Part shown: in pieces, positions 1-12,504 of the stretch | How positions within the stretch are numbered: position 1 is the stretch's first letter | Layout of the letters: every line of letters starts with the position of its first letter | Assembly (NCBI GenBank): GCA_964007475.1 | Contig: OZ023273.1 | Coordinates: 65,841,560 to 65,905,559 of the forward strand | Direction of reading: 5' to 3' | Source of the DNA: Hybos culiciformis | Lineage: Eukaryota; Arthropoda; Insecta; Diptera; Hybotidae | Length of the DNA: 64,000 nucleotides | Notes under the pieces: generated by a model | The model's input: only the letters and a program-made list of their open reading frames with translations | The model's database searches: none | Told to the model about the DNA's origin: nothing | Translations under genes and position numbers: made by a program

Positions 1-3000
1 TGCCGACCGCTGATCTAGAACATGACCTGTGTTGTATTTTAAGTTCGCTCCAGAAAATGTCCAATTAATTTCATATTGAAATGAAATATACTTTCATATG
101 ACGTACAGATTTTTCTTTAACAATTTTTAATAAAAAATTTACTCAAAAAATTTAATCATATTTCCATATATGTGACATCACTAAATTACACATTATAGAA
201 TAACGTAAAAAAAAAACTTAAATAAAATTATATTATTTTTGTAATAATAAAGTCAACTAAAAACTTCTGAATTTTCATTATTTCCTTTATTTTGAATACC
301 AACAAATTATTTAAATGTCACAATCAATCTAATACTTATTATAAATGAAACAAAAAACAAACAAACAAAAAATCATAGTTAAATTGTAGTACTATTATTA
401 TTCTTAACGTATATACCTATATTTACTTTTGAATGAACAAAGTTCAAACTATTATACCTGATTTTATCAACAACAGGCAAAAAAATATATTTTTTTTTTA
501 TTATTCTAGTATTTTTCATTAAATCTTTGAATATTTAAATTTTACTATTTATTATATACTAAAAAATATTTATAAAATATAAAGGTTAAAAAAAAAATAT
601 CCTCACGCAACATTTTTAAATTTAGCAGAAAATTGAATCAAATTCTCTGAAAAATTCTTTAATGGTAATAAAAAAGGAAAAATAAAAAAATGTAAGGAAG
701 GAACTCATAAGAATGGGTTTTTCTTTAATTTATATACCTTTTATTTGTATATGTTTTTATTTACATACAGTATATGAAGCAAAAACAAAATAATAAATAA
801 ATAAAAAGTATAAATAAAAACTAAAGGAAAATTTTAATTTAAATTTTTCTTTTTAATATATAATGGTGCAAAAAAAGGCCAATTTGAAATTATGGAAGTA
901 ATTGAAGTTATTTATATTTTTTAATGCATATAATTATTATTGTTGAACTTTTTTTTATTATTTTTTTTGTCTTATTATATACAATATAATATTTTATGTC
1001 TTTATAATTCGTTTTTATATATGTAGAAATTTTTTGATTATATCTAAAATTGTCTGAAGAAAAATGTTGAAGAAAAAAATTAAAAAAAATTTTACTTTTT
1101 TTATTACAATGTAATAAATGTGTTCGCACTTAGTGCATTCACCATTAATTAATTTTTACAAAGTTTTGTAAGATACATTAAAACGGATTTTTTTTTTTTT
1201 ATGAAAGTGAGAATTTAGATTAATTAGATTAATTACCAAAAGATGGAAAACAAAATTCTAATAAATTTTCAATATATTTTGATTACCACTAAACCAACAC
1301 CAACACTTGATATATTTTTACCAAATGACCAGTTGTGATAGATAACGATATATACGACAAGTATTACTCAAACCAAACAAATTAACTGTATATAATTCTT
1401 TGAAAATGTCATGAAGTCAAAGTTCAAAAGCGATAAGATGATGCATTTTCGATGCAATAGTTCTTAATAATCTTAATCGGTCATTTGACCGGTCCACGGT
1501 ATGTTTAGTTTTAATAGTTTTTTTCCGAAAATATAACAACATACACTATAAGAAGATAATTGAAATTTCCATTATTTTAAACCCTTTTTTTTCGCCCGTT
1601 CGCACGACTCGATTTACGCTGACCTCTCTCAAAGTTGATCAACCCCAAAGTTAAAACAAGTGTTCTCGCGATAATTTTGTATTCAACTTTATTTGGTGGA
1701 TCAAAAAAAATTGATTCGTGAGAAAAAATTAATTCTAAAATAAAACTAACAATTTATATACATTCCATTATAGACTTTTAAATATATCTACTTAATCTAC
1801 ACGAAAAAAAAAAATAGTTGTTGTTTATTACTTCCGAGAAATTATTTAAATAATATAATATGCCATGTATAAAGTGTTTTTCTTGAGAAAACATACATAT
1901 AATAAGAACAAAATATGTCTATCAATATCAATATTGAGTTTGTGTTATGTTTTGATATGTTGATTTACCCCATTAAAAACCGTATGTACACAATATATAT
2001 GTATTATATACACCTACATAAAATTTCGAAAACAATACATATGTACATATACATATAATATATAAAAACTTAAACTTATTCACTCCATTAAAAAGTTACC
2101 TTTGAGATTATTTACCTTCAAATATTTATTATTTAAACAAAAACCTGAAAGTGTACATAAATCACTGAAAATACATCAAAATTTTCCATTAAAATAATGC
2201 TTTTAACCAAAAGGATTTTTCAACGTAGAGATATTATTATTATTATTTTTATTTTTTTTTTTTATGTAGGTATACAAAATACAATACAAAAAAAAGAGAA
2301 AAAAAAGGATAATAACAATTTTAATAATAAAAAAGTGAACCCAAAAGTATACTTTAAGCCTTGCTGCTATGTATACTGTTGCAATATTTTAATATTAAAG
2401 CAATACAATTTATATATTGTGCTTCTTTTTTTATTCCTTGAAAAAAAAAAAAAGTTGTTTCTTAGGAAAAAAACAATTTTAGGGTATCTTTTACGGACCC
2501 AATACAAATATATTTATAAATATATGTATTTTTTTTTTTAAGTTCAATCAAATGAAAAATAATGTGCATACCATTTAAGCTATATCCTTCTAAATAATCG
2601 AATCTTTATTATTCTTTTTTTTCGGATATTTAACAGTAGACTTGAATTTATTGTCATTACGTTGCTCTATAGATCAAGTATAGAAATAATTTTCACATTA
2701 TACCTATATTTTACCTTCCAAAAAAAATAAATTCAACAAAACTAAAAATTCTATTAAGCTCTTCTTTAATATTCTTCTTCTATCATTCGTTTCGTTTATA
2801 TTATATTATAACCCTAATTGACCCATTACCCTACAATTTCATGGATAATAAAAAAAATTTTTTTTTTTCAACACAAGAGAAAATGTTAAAATCCCATTTC
2901 AAATTTTTGAAAAAAAAAAAATTCATAAAAAATTCAATCGTGATGGGCAATAAACTGGATTTATTTATTTAATGTAATAGAGAGTGTATCTAAAGAAAAA

Positions 3001-3501
3001 AAAAAACCCCCCAAACAAAAAGAATTTTTATTATGATTTCTTTCCGCACTGGAAAAAAAAAAAAAATATTAGTTCGATTGAACTCGTATTATTTACTCAA
3101 AAAAAATATTTAATATAATAACATCAAATATTTTCAACAATTTATCATTATCCATATTCCCAAAGTAATATCATTAATATAAAAACTATGTTTATTAATT
3201 TAATTTTATTTATGTAAATAATTTAATTAGTATATATTGTTGATGATTTTAGTCGTTGTATACATACAATATGTCTATATAGGTACATAGCACAATTTTA
3301 TTTTTTTGTTTTTAAACATTTAACGATTTTAAAACGATTATGTATTTAAATTAGGATATCAATATTAATTTAATTTAATTTAATTTTTTTTTTATAAATT
3401 TAGACTAAAAAGTTTACAAAAGTTTAAGTATTTAAATAAGGGTGAAATTTAAAATAATTTTTATATTATCATAGTTCAAAGTTCACATAATTCTATAAAA
3501 A
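1..3501. other. Upstream AT-rich DNA, no gene seen
   Basis: Low-complexity AT-rich sequence with many A and T homopolymers. A slightly more complex patch at 1290-1690 includes the palindromic CGGTCATTTGACCG near 1478, but no coding signal or recognisable transposon end is visible. Confidence 0.5.
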
Positions 3502-3680
3502 AGGTCTCCAATTCTTGAACTTACCTTCTAGTTCTGAAAAACCACCAGAACGGAATTTGGTAAACCAATATCTGCACTGTGTGTCTTTTAAGGCCTCAAC
3601 TTATACAGCATGTAACTTTTCAGCAGCCTTAGCTGCGTCCTTTGCGGAAATAAAAAAGTAAAATATGATGAAAGTATTCG
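3502..3680 (-). pseudogene. mariner transposase N-terminal fragment (degenerate)
   Basis: Read on the minus strand, one frame gives a hydrophobic lead-in (TFIIFYFFIS), then AKDAAKAAEKLHAV, an in-frame TAA, then VEALKDTQ and CRYWFTKFRSGGFSELEG, ending NWRP. This matches the order of the mariner DNA-binding region: a short F/Y-rich helix, AxxAxxxI/L, then C.RWFxxFRSGDFxLxD..RSGRP. It covers about 60 of roughly 350 residues of a mariner transposase. The stop codon, the lack of a catalytic domain beside it, and the absence of visible terminal repeats show an old dead fragment. It lies about 4.6 kb upstream of the Sidestep-like start codon. Confidence 0.65.
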
Positions 3681-6600
3681 TTTTTACACTCCTAATAAAA
3701 TTGATGCCAAACTAACAAATGTTTACAAAATTACACGCAATCTTTCTCTAAAACCAGCTTAGACTGACAGTTAACAAATTTGTAAAAGAAAAAAATCATA
3801 TCATTGACAGAAATCATTCAAAAAAGTGGTCAATTCCATCTATATTGAAATCCTCGATTGCCAACCAAATAATATTATTAATCCTAACTAATTTAATAAT
3901 TTCATGTGTCAATCTAAGTGGTATCTTTCTGCCACTTAGATTAATCGGTTATCATACCGTGCCGAAGTTGAAGAAGTAAACCTGATGGTTTTGAAAAAAA
4001 AGAAAAAGAAAAATCTAACAAACATTATCCTCCATGGCTTTTAAAAAATTTGTATGCGATGCTTGTAGCTTCAATATTTTAAAATTTCCCAAAAGTTGAA
4101 AAGTATATGTTCTTACAACAAGCAAAATAAAAAAGAAAAATCATATTTTTTTTTTAACACAAAAAATATAAATAAAAAAATATGTTTACCGCCATACATA
4201 TGCTATGAAAAAGAAAAGAGTATAAACATATATATAGTCTGAAATAATAACATTACATAATTTATAATGAATATATACATAAATTTTCTTGAAACATATT
4301 TTGGGAATTTCGCCCACCGGAAAAATTTCTTCCAAAAAAAAAAAAAAATGTTTTTAAAATGAAAATAAAGAGTTATACACGCATAAAACGTTATGTTAAT
4401 ACAAAGCATAACAAAAAATCAACATTAAATAAAAAAATAAAATTGGTAGGCTTTTTTACAAGAAAAATGAATAATGTTTAAACTGATTTTTTTTATGTAT
4501 AATATTTTACAAAATACCTAGTACCAAAAAAAACAAACAAAAAATTATATAAATTTGTTAGCAAAAATTTACTTAGGTGTGGTTTCATTGACTTGATGTC
4601 TATCTCACCTAAAATTCATAAGAGTTACTTTTTGTGATATCAATCCATATATTTATTTAAATATTTTTTAGGTAAATAAATTGCATATCTTTTGATGGTG
4701 TTTCATTTCAAATTTAGAGAAATTTTTTAGCTCAGTGCATGACAAAAAAACAACAGTTGAAAAAAAATTGTTTAGTTACTAAATTAAATATCCGAGTTTA
4801 GCTAGTTCTTGGTCCTTCAGCCCTATCGAAACATATCTCCTAAATTTATAGAAAAATCAAATTGAACGAAGACAAAGAAATGTTTCTGTAAGCCAAGATT
4901 GGTGGCTCAAATTGCTGCAAGATGACAATGACAGAAAAATAATATATTAAACTTATTACGAAATTACTATCTTTACTATATACTAATATTTACGATAAAT
5001 TCAAGAATGTTCTTTCGTGACAACATTAAGCGATTGAGTCTCTTCTGTATTTCACATTCTAAAGTAAAAAAAAATCTTTTGGTCTAACCACATTGAAATA
5101 TACATAATAAATTTATGTGGTCTAACTATCATGCAAAGCTGATAACAAATCAAATATAAAGCGCATTTTGAAAAAATAAAAAAAAAATTAAAAAAACTTT
5201 AATTAAACTACAAAATAACATATTTTGCTTTACCTGAAACGACATTTTTTCGAACCAAAAAAATAACAAACCCTGAAAGTGTCAAATTTTTTTGATTTGT
5301 CTTTCTTTCAATTGTTATTTTGTTTTCGTTCTGTTTTTTAAAAAGCATAAAAAAATAGAAATAATTTATGTTCTCTAAAACCATCAAGAAAAATATATAC
5401 TTTTATGAATTTTTATATTTTACAATTTTATATGAAAATAAAAGAAAATCTGAAATAATTTGTATAACCTGATTTTATTTTTCTTTAGTTTCTTTTCATG
5501 CAAATGAATATGATTTTATAATATTTTTCAAGAATTTATCTCAATAAATCTTAGAATGAAATCTAGAATTTTTTTTTTTATTTATTTAGCTTGTTTTACA
5601 CTTAATTTTACTGCAAAACTGGAAATATCAATAAAATCAAGGTTATTTGTTGAATCGAATCTATAACTGCAAATAAGCAAGAACTTAATTCTTCTATAGT
5701 AGTTCTACTATAATAGTTGGATAAAAAATAAATTACTATTACCGGACTCAAATAAAATTTTTAATTAGATTCAATATTGATTTATATTTTATTCATAAGA
5801 CAGTACAGACCAATATTCTACGAATGAGTAATAATTATATTAAACAATTGAGAGTGAGATACATGTACACATTTATCTGTAACCACGAACCTTATCATCG
5901 ATAATATTTTTTTAATTATGCAGCCGTTATCAAAAAATGATTAAAACCACCTTAATGACACAACAATTCGATAAAAATAAATATCATTGCTTCCATCGTA
6001 AAGAATTTCGCAGAAAAGGAATAGAGTTAATTAATTCATTCCAATTTCTCTAAAAATTTTTATTAATAATAATTATTAAAAAATAAGATTGCTAGGAAAA
6101 AGTTCCCACATATAATTTACTTTTGAGCAATCATTCTTCAGGAAGGTCAAATTTCCATTTTCAAATTTTCCTAAGTTTAAGTTTTTGTTTATAATTTTAA
6201 TAAATTTTTTTAAATAATTCTTGTATAATAGTTAACTTATCACTAAATTTACGAATAATTTACTTAATTTCGATTATTAATTCGTATTAAAGTATTTTGA
6301 GTGATATTTTGAGTGATTTATATTATATACTTAGTAAAAACTTTTTTAACTAATTAGATGGATAAAATAAAAGAAGTTGTACCGAAAACATAACTAATCA
6401 GTAAAAACTTTGTCTACGAAAATTACAAAAAAATAATAATAATAAAAACTCTTCGGAAACAGTGTTTGTGTTAATTTGACCTCTTTATTTTTATTTGAAA
6501 TTTTCGTCTCATATTTTCCCAAAAGGACTAGAGAACTTAAGAACGACATAAATTTAGTTTTTCTAAACAATAATTCAAGATTTCAGATTTATTCACTCAA

Positions 6601-7704
6601 ATAAAAAAAAAATTCTTTTATACAAAAAAGAAGAAATAATTTTCTGTTTCTCTTTTGACGCAAAAAATAAGAAAGAAAATAAATTTTAAATTATTATGAT
6701 TTAAAAACTGTCTTAAATATCTTTTTTGTTTTCAGACTAAAGAAAAAAAAACCTTATTTATTTATGAGCATACATATGAAACATATATGTATATAATGTT
6801 TTTATAACATATATGTACCTCATATTTGAACAAAATTTGCGTGCTTTAGTTATGTCCAAGAATTTTAAAATCACTTAAAAAATATTATATGACATTGATG
6901 TCATGCGTGATGACTCTGTAATATTTTCTTACCAGCCAGCCAGTCACTTAAGAATATAAGGAAAATAATAATTATCAAAAAAAAAAGAAAACAAACAAAA
7001 AAAATCTTTTCATTTCATTCAGTCTTAAATGCACGAAATTACATAAAAGAAAAATAACTTTAAAGAAAAAAGAAAATTATATTGGGGTTTCTAATTTTCA
7101 TTTTGCTTTGAGGAAATATATGAATAAAATTATTATATAATGAAAATTTGGACACATACATTATAAAAATACTTAATAAGTATTTGGGTGTAAATTGAGC
7201 ATAATATAAAATATATATATATAGCATTTATTTACATATATATATATTAAATAGTATTTATTTACATTCAGAAATTTCAATTCGTTAATAAAGTTTTAAT
7301 TTATAATAATTGTTATTAACAAAACGAAATAAAATTATAATGAGAAAATAAAACTATGTGAAATTCTAATATTAAAATTTATAACTTATTATTACAACAA
7401 GATTAAGATTTATTTTTTACAATGTGGTTTAGTATAAATAGAAAATTATTATTGCAATTTTTCACTGCCAATGTTTAATTAAAAAAACAAATCAAAAATT
7501 CTTAATTCAAAAAATTGTTTACAATGTAATTTTGTGTGCATTGCATATAAGTAGTTATTGCATGATAAATAGAAAATTATTGGTCTAGAAAAAAAAATTC
7601 AATTTATAATAAAATAAAGTTAGCTTTTTCCAAAAAATATTCTTTTAATTCAAAATTAACCAAATTACAAATTAAATTCCAAATAACCATTTCGTTTATT
7701 GAAC
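3681..7704. other. Upstream AT-rich DNA, no gene seen
   Basis: AT-rich and homopolymer-rich. It contains a clean 11-bp hairpin at 3914-3945 (AATCTAAGTGG, 10-nt loop, CCACTTAGATT). There are no exons with balanced composition and no transposon termini that I can support. Some of it may hold regulatory DNA for the gene starting at 8269. Confidence 0.5.
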
Positions 7705-7790
7705 TCATAATCGCGCACAATAATAATAAGATACACCAATCCACGGCCACAGAAGCGCGCTCAGAAGCTGTCAAATCTATTATAAATTAA
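7705..7790 (+). promoter_or_regulatory. Possible promoter-proximal GC-richer island
   Basis: About 480-560 bp upstream of the start codon there is a short island of higher GC (CGCGCAC, CCACGGCCACAG, AGCGCGCTCAG) in otherwise extremely AT-rich sequence. Its position fits a core promoter region for the Sidestep-like gene. No clear TATA-Inr-DPE combination is visible, so this is only a candidate. Confidence 0.2.
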
Positions 7791-8162
7791 TCTATTTACT
7801 ATGATATTTTGTTTAATAGCAAAAATTTTATCGTTTTTTTTTTTTTTTAATTTTTTATTCAAAAAATGTATTTTCCTTAAATGCCTAAAATATTGTTCTG
7901 AAAAAAAAAACTGATATTAACTGATAAGAAGTTGAAAAGAAACTTCTTAAAAATGTTTTACTACCTGCCTTGTTTTCTTATCAAAACCGATTTCATTTTT
8001 TTTTTTTTTTTTTTTTTTTCATTCAAATTAAAATATATTTTATATAAAACATTTTTTTTTTGCTTTCTACTTTTTTTTAGAAAGCATAATTTATTTTTGG
8101 GATATACGTACATATATAAATAAAAAAAAGGAAACAAATATAAATATTGTTATTAAGACAAA

Positions 8163-8268
8163 ACAAAATAAAATTTATATATAAAATAAAAAAAAAAAAA
8201 AAAACAGAAAACAAAAGGAAATCAAGAAAAAGAAAAACAAACAGATTTTCCCAAAAGTATTATAAATA
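8163..8268 (+). other. Probable 5' UTR part of the Sidestep-like gene
   Basis: A-rich and purine-rich leader immediately upstream of the start codon. It has stop codons in frame and no upstream ATG that would give a long frame. Neither the transcription start nor any UTR intron can be located from sequence. Confidence 0.35.
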
Positions 8269-8359
8269 ATGGAGATAGCTGTGCGGATTTTATTATGCAT
8301 TATCTCATATTATCTTCAGTACAGTAAAAGCTATGAGCATGGAGATGGATATAAACCAG
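8269..8359 (+). CDS. Sidestep-family Ig protein, coding exon 1 (signal peptide)
   Basis: First coding exon of a secreted or membrane-bound immunoglobulin-superfamily protein. It encodes 30 residues plus one base (phase 1). It starts with a short N-terminus and a hydrophobic stretch (about residues 5-17, including RILLCIISYYL) that fits a signal peptide cleaved around residues 20-24. A few polar residues follow before the Ig domain. The ATG was chosen because an in-frame TAA lies two codons upstream (8263-8265) and the context is favourable (A at -3, G at +4). The exon ends in CCAG followed by the donor GTAAGA at 8360. Its phase joins exactly to the exon at 59520, giving an uninterrupted reading frame. 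The nearest downstream coding exon that I can see is 51 kb away. Sidestep-type proteins act as surface receptors or ligands in motor axon guidance and synaptic partner choice, pairing with Beaten-path proteins in Drosophila. The role here is inferred from the family. Confidence 0.75.
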
Positions 8360-8361
8360 GT

Positions 8362-10703
8362 AAGAAAAAAAATTATATATATAAAATTACATACATAAAA
8401 TTTATATAAATATATATTATTTTTATTTATATTTTCTTATTTATATAAAAAAAACACAACATTAAAAAAAAAAAGTATTCTAAATGTAAATACTTTTAAA
8501 TTTTAAAATATGTTTTTATTTTGTTTTCTTTTTTCTTTTTTGTTAAGGATATTGTATTTACATTTTCAGTATTAAAAAAAATAAAAAAAATTTATTATAA
8601 CCTTCTGTTAAGGTGGACTACAATGTTTTTCGAAAGTTATAGAACTTACATATATATATATATATATGATACATATGTGAACCAAATAGGTTTAATTAAA
8701 GTTATATTTATACACAGAGTCTATATTTAATTCAGTTTAATTCAATTCGTTTATAAAATGCAAATATACAAAATGCATTATACATAAATAAGTTATTAGA
8801 GATTAAGTGCTCTATGCAACTACTAGAAAATCTATACTCTTAAATTATGAACATTTTATATTTATTGATATTTTTGTATAAAAGAAAAATCGAAACTTAT
8901 TTTAAAATACTTATTCTAATTAAACCTTAAAAAAATTTAAACAATTTAAGAAAATTAAAAAGCAAATAAAATAAATAAATTGTTCAGTCTTTAAAATAAA
9001 TTATATAAATCTTTGTGAAAATATTGTATAATATTGTATATATTTATAACTGAGTTTTCCGACCTTAACATTTTTTGTAAATATTATTACTTAGATCTAT
9101 TATTTTTCATGAATCGGTAATCGAGGACGATTAATTATTATTCTGAACAACTTATTTTGTGCTATTTGATTTTTTTTTAAAGGCAGTCGATCATATTCGA
9201 ACATATTTAATTATTTAACAACAAAATTTACAATTTATTTTACTGCAAAAAAAAATTCAGTACCAGTATATGCAATGATAAAATATTGAAGCAAATACTG
9301 CAATAATTAAAAAATAAAACAAAATTCAACAATTTTTTTTGTCCTTCAAAATTCTCACTCCATCCTATTTGTAATTAAATACATACACGGTGTTATAAAA
9401 GCTAAGAAAAGAATTTTTCTCTTGAAAAGTTGGTTAAAAGTAAAACACCATAGTTACGATTACGAAAAACATGTACGAAATCACTCGCTATAGTGATATT
9501 AAATTTTGATCACGCTTTTTCAAAAAATAAACTTTTCTATTTATTTTTATAATTATTAAAATTTTTAAAAACAATTTTATTAAAGAATAAAGCCAATATA
9601 GAAACAAGAAGTAATAATTAAAACGAAATATAAAAAGAAATTTATACCTTTGAAACATTATAATATTAATTAGATTATTGAATTTAAAAATTTTTAACTT
9701 TAATTTCTGTTGTAGAAAATCATTCAAAACTTAAAATTATCACATTTTACTTTTTTACATCCCCAAATTGAAAATGCAAAGAAATAAGTCAACTTTTTTT
9801 TTCTTCAGTTCATTATTCTTAATTTTATGAAAATGTAATCATTTGACGTCATTTGATAAGTTCATTTCAATCTGTTTCAATAATTTTCGTTTTTAATATT
9901 CAAATAATGTTGCAATTTGAATAAATGATCAAATGATTTTATAAAATATTTCTTCAATTTTTGTGAATATTATGTAGATTTGTTATTTTGAAATAAAATT
10001 GTTTTTTTTTTTTTTTTTAATTTCTATTCAATAAAATGAATAAAGATACAATAATAATCAATAAGAGTTACACTTTTGTACAATATGTTATAAAAGATGG
10101 CTTTAAATTGATTAATTATTTTTATACCGATCCGTGAAGGTATTCTTCATATTTAAAAATATTCTTACCTACCTTTATAGAATTAAAAACCGATAAAATT
10201 GCAAAATTTTAAATGTCGATAAATAATATTCTTATGCAATTCGACGATGGCTCCGTATATTAAAAATAATTCTCCGCAATCTATGATATTGAGTCATACT
10301 GACATTCCTAACAGAAATAAAACTCATTCAAAATAATAAAAATAGTTTTATTGTAAGTATGTAAAATCGACGTATGAGCTGAATTGTTTAATATATTCAT
10401 ATATAAGCCAACTTTCCAAAAATTGTAAATGAAAGTACGATCAATACAAAATAAAAAAAAATATTTACTTATCAACAGATACCAAGAGAATTCAGCGCAA
10501 TATTAACTTAAGATATTAGCGATCATTGAAGAAACTAAAAATGTAAAAATTATGGTAATTTCAAATTTTTCCAATAAACTTTAATTGTTAAAAATTAAAT
10601 ATAATTTTTTTCATAAAACCATTTAAAAAATTAAAAACTCTTGAAGAAAATTTTTAAAACAAATAGTTATTTGCTTCCTGTTTTTAGATACAATAGTACC
10701 ATG
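8362..10703. other. Intron 1, proximal part: no distinct feature
   Basis: AT-rich intronic sequence. A single palindromic CRE-like octamer TGACGTCA occurs at 9844-9851. No other feature is supported. Confidence 0.5.
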
Positions 10704-10733
10704 GTACTTATCAGAGCTGTAAATATTCAAATA

Positions 10734-11066
10734 TTTTCAAATAAAAATAAAAAGTAATTATATTTTAAAAGTAATCATTACTTTTTTCAAAAAGGAATTG
10801 AATTTGAAAAAGTAATGAATAAAAAGTAATCGAATTTTGAAAGGAATGAATAATTTTTCAAAAAGGAATTGAATTTGAAAAAGGAATGAATAAAAAGTAA
10901 TCGAATTTTGAAAGGAATGAATATTTTTTCTAAAAGGAATTGGATTTTAAAAAGAAATGAATAAAAAGTAATCGAATTTTGAAAGGAATGAATTTTTTTT
11001 CAAAAAGGAATTTAATTTTAAAAAGGAATGAATAAAAAGTAATGTAATTTTAAAAGTAATGAATAT
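10734..11066 (+). repeat. Left subterminal tandem repeats of the hAT element
   Basis: About four copies of a 71-72-bp unit built from blocks such as AAAAAGGAATTGAATTTGAA, GGAATGAATAAAAAGTAATC and GAATTTTGAAAGGAATGAAT. The GGAATTG landmark recurs at about 10794, 10865, 10937 and 11008. Arrays of this kind in hAT ends can serve as transposase binding sites; that role is inferred. Confidence 0.85.
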
Positions 11067-11689
11067 TTATTCAAAAATACTCATATAAAGTATAAAAAAT
11101 TAACACTTATCAAAAAAAGCGTTGAAATCCGTTGAACGAATTGAACGAATGTTTATTAGTGTACAGTTCGTTCGTCCGATGAGTTTTTTTTTCTTCACCT
11201 AGATTTTTTCCTATGCATATGGAGCAAAGAAATCTTGTTATTTTATATGAATGGATCTAATTTTAATTGTGATGAATGATATACTGCTGTGCATATTAAT
11301 TAATAGCACCGCTAAATATTCAACATTCTTTTTCGTTATTTATAATAAGTATGTATTAAATTGAATTTTGAGAACAAAAATATTTGTAGAAAGTCTTTTA
11401 CCTTTTTAATGTCTTGCCCCAAAAACTTTCGGGTAATGCAATTGTTTCGAAGTGTACTAAGTAATATCAAGGAACGCTATAAATTTAAAAAAAGTAAAAC
11501 TTTACACAAAAAATGTAAAAAAATAACAATATCAACGGGTGCGGGGTGGTGCTATAATTTTCCACAGCATTTTTAGTTTCTAAAGTTTATCGTTGCATTA
11601 TAAACTGTATATTTAATATTAAAAGCTATTTAAGTCATTGTCTTAAAGTGATTTTTGAGAATTAACAACAAGACGGCGAAGTTTCTTTT

Positions 11690-11897
11690 GACATCCTGAA
11701 GAAATATCCAACAATCAAGGAATTTTCCTTAAATTTAATACTCTATTACCGCATCTTCTGCACCTGTGGAAAGACTTTTTTCCTTTGTGGGAATGGTGAA
11801 TACAACAAAAAGGCAAACTCTTTCTGATAAAAATTTCGCTGAATTAATTTTACTTAAAACAAATTTTGAAGTTGTTCAAAATTTGCAAATATCTTAA
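11690..11897 (+). pseudogene. hAT transposase C-terminal (dimerisation) domain remnant
   Basis: From 11751 the frame reads A-SSAPVERLFSFVGMV, then NTTKRQTLSDKNFAELILLK, and stops at TAA 11895-11897. This is the hallmark hAT C-terminal block (SSAPxERxFSxAGxxxxxxRxxLxxxxxxxLxxLxxN). Just upstream, in another frame, DILKKYPTIKEF (from 11690) matches the segment that normally precedes it, so there is a frameshift between about 11726 and 11751. The catalytic RNase-H part and the BED zinc finger are not recognisable. The 71-aa open frame at 11361-11576 inside the element is not identifiable as transposase. Confidence 0.85.
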
Positions 11898-12119
11898 TTA
11901 AATTAAAATTTAACAAAAAATCCTATGTTAAAATCAGAATTAATTGTATTATTTATATATTTTTATTATATTATTAAAAATAGGGAAAGAAATACATTTG
12001 TTTTAACATTTTTATTGCTTTTTTTTTTTCAACTTAAATATTTTTCAACTAATTAATATGGAAATTTATATTTTTTTTTGGAAAAATATGCTTTTAAAGA
12101 AAAATATACAAAAAAATAT

Positions 12120-12470
12120 GAATTACTATTTATTCATTCCTTTCAAAATCCGATTACTTTTTATTCATTCCTTTTTAAAATTCAATTCCTTTTTGAAAAA
12201 ATATTCATTCCTTTCAAAATTCGATTACTTTTTATTCATTCCTTTTTAAAATCCAATTCCTTTTAGAAAAAATATTCATTCCTTTCAAAATTCGATTACT
12301 TTTTATTCATTCCTTTTTCAAATTCAATTCCTTTTTGAAAAATTATTCATTCCTTTCAAAATTCAATTACTTTTTATTCATTACTTTTTCAAATTCAATT
12401 CCTTTTTAAAAAAGGTAATGATTACTTTTAAAATACAATTACTTTTTATTCATTACTAGTATTCAATACA
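12120..12470 (-). repeat. Right subterminal tandem repeats of the hAT element (inverted copy)
   Basis: Reverse-complement counterpart of the left array, with CATTCCTTTCAAAATTCGAT and TTACTTTTTATTCATTCCTT blocks repeating at the same spacing. The open frames of 62-63 aa in it are translations of this repeat. Confidence 0.85.
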
Positions 12471-12504
12471 AAAGTATTTGAAATTTTACAGCTCTGGTAC
12501 TTAT

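Larger units (their letters stand above)
10712..12496 (+). mobile_element. hAT transposon (1,785 bp), non-autonomous by decay, with 8-bp TSD
   Basis: The left end reads CAGAGCTGTAAA and the right end reads TTTACAGCTCTG, a perfect 12-bp terminal inverted repeat starting with CAG as in hAT elements. The element is flanked on both sides by the identical 8-bp target duplication GTACTTAT (10704-10711 and 12497-12504). The inverted ends extend, imperfectly, for about 350 bp per side and consist of tandem 71-72-bp units. The interior carries a decayed transposase C-terminus on the + strand (11690-11897). An intact target duplication with a broken transposase suggests mobilisation in trans, or decay after insertion. 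Confidence 0.93.

Noticed and set aside
2197..2541. 114-codon frame upstream of the gene
   Set aside because: Low-complexity K/N/F/Y translation of homopolymer-rich DNA.
9844..9851. CRE octamer TGACGTCA
   Set aside because: A single 8-bp palindrome in 64 kb is not evidence of a regulatory element.
11361..11576. 71-codon frame in the hAT interior
   Set aside because: Not identifiable as transposase; may be decayed coding sequence but not supportable as a gene.
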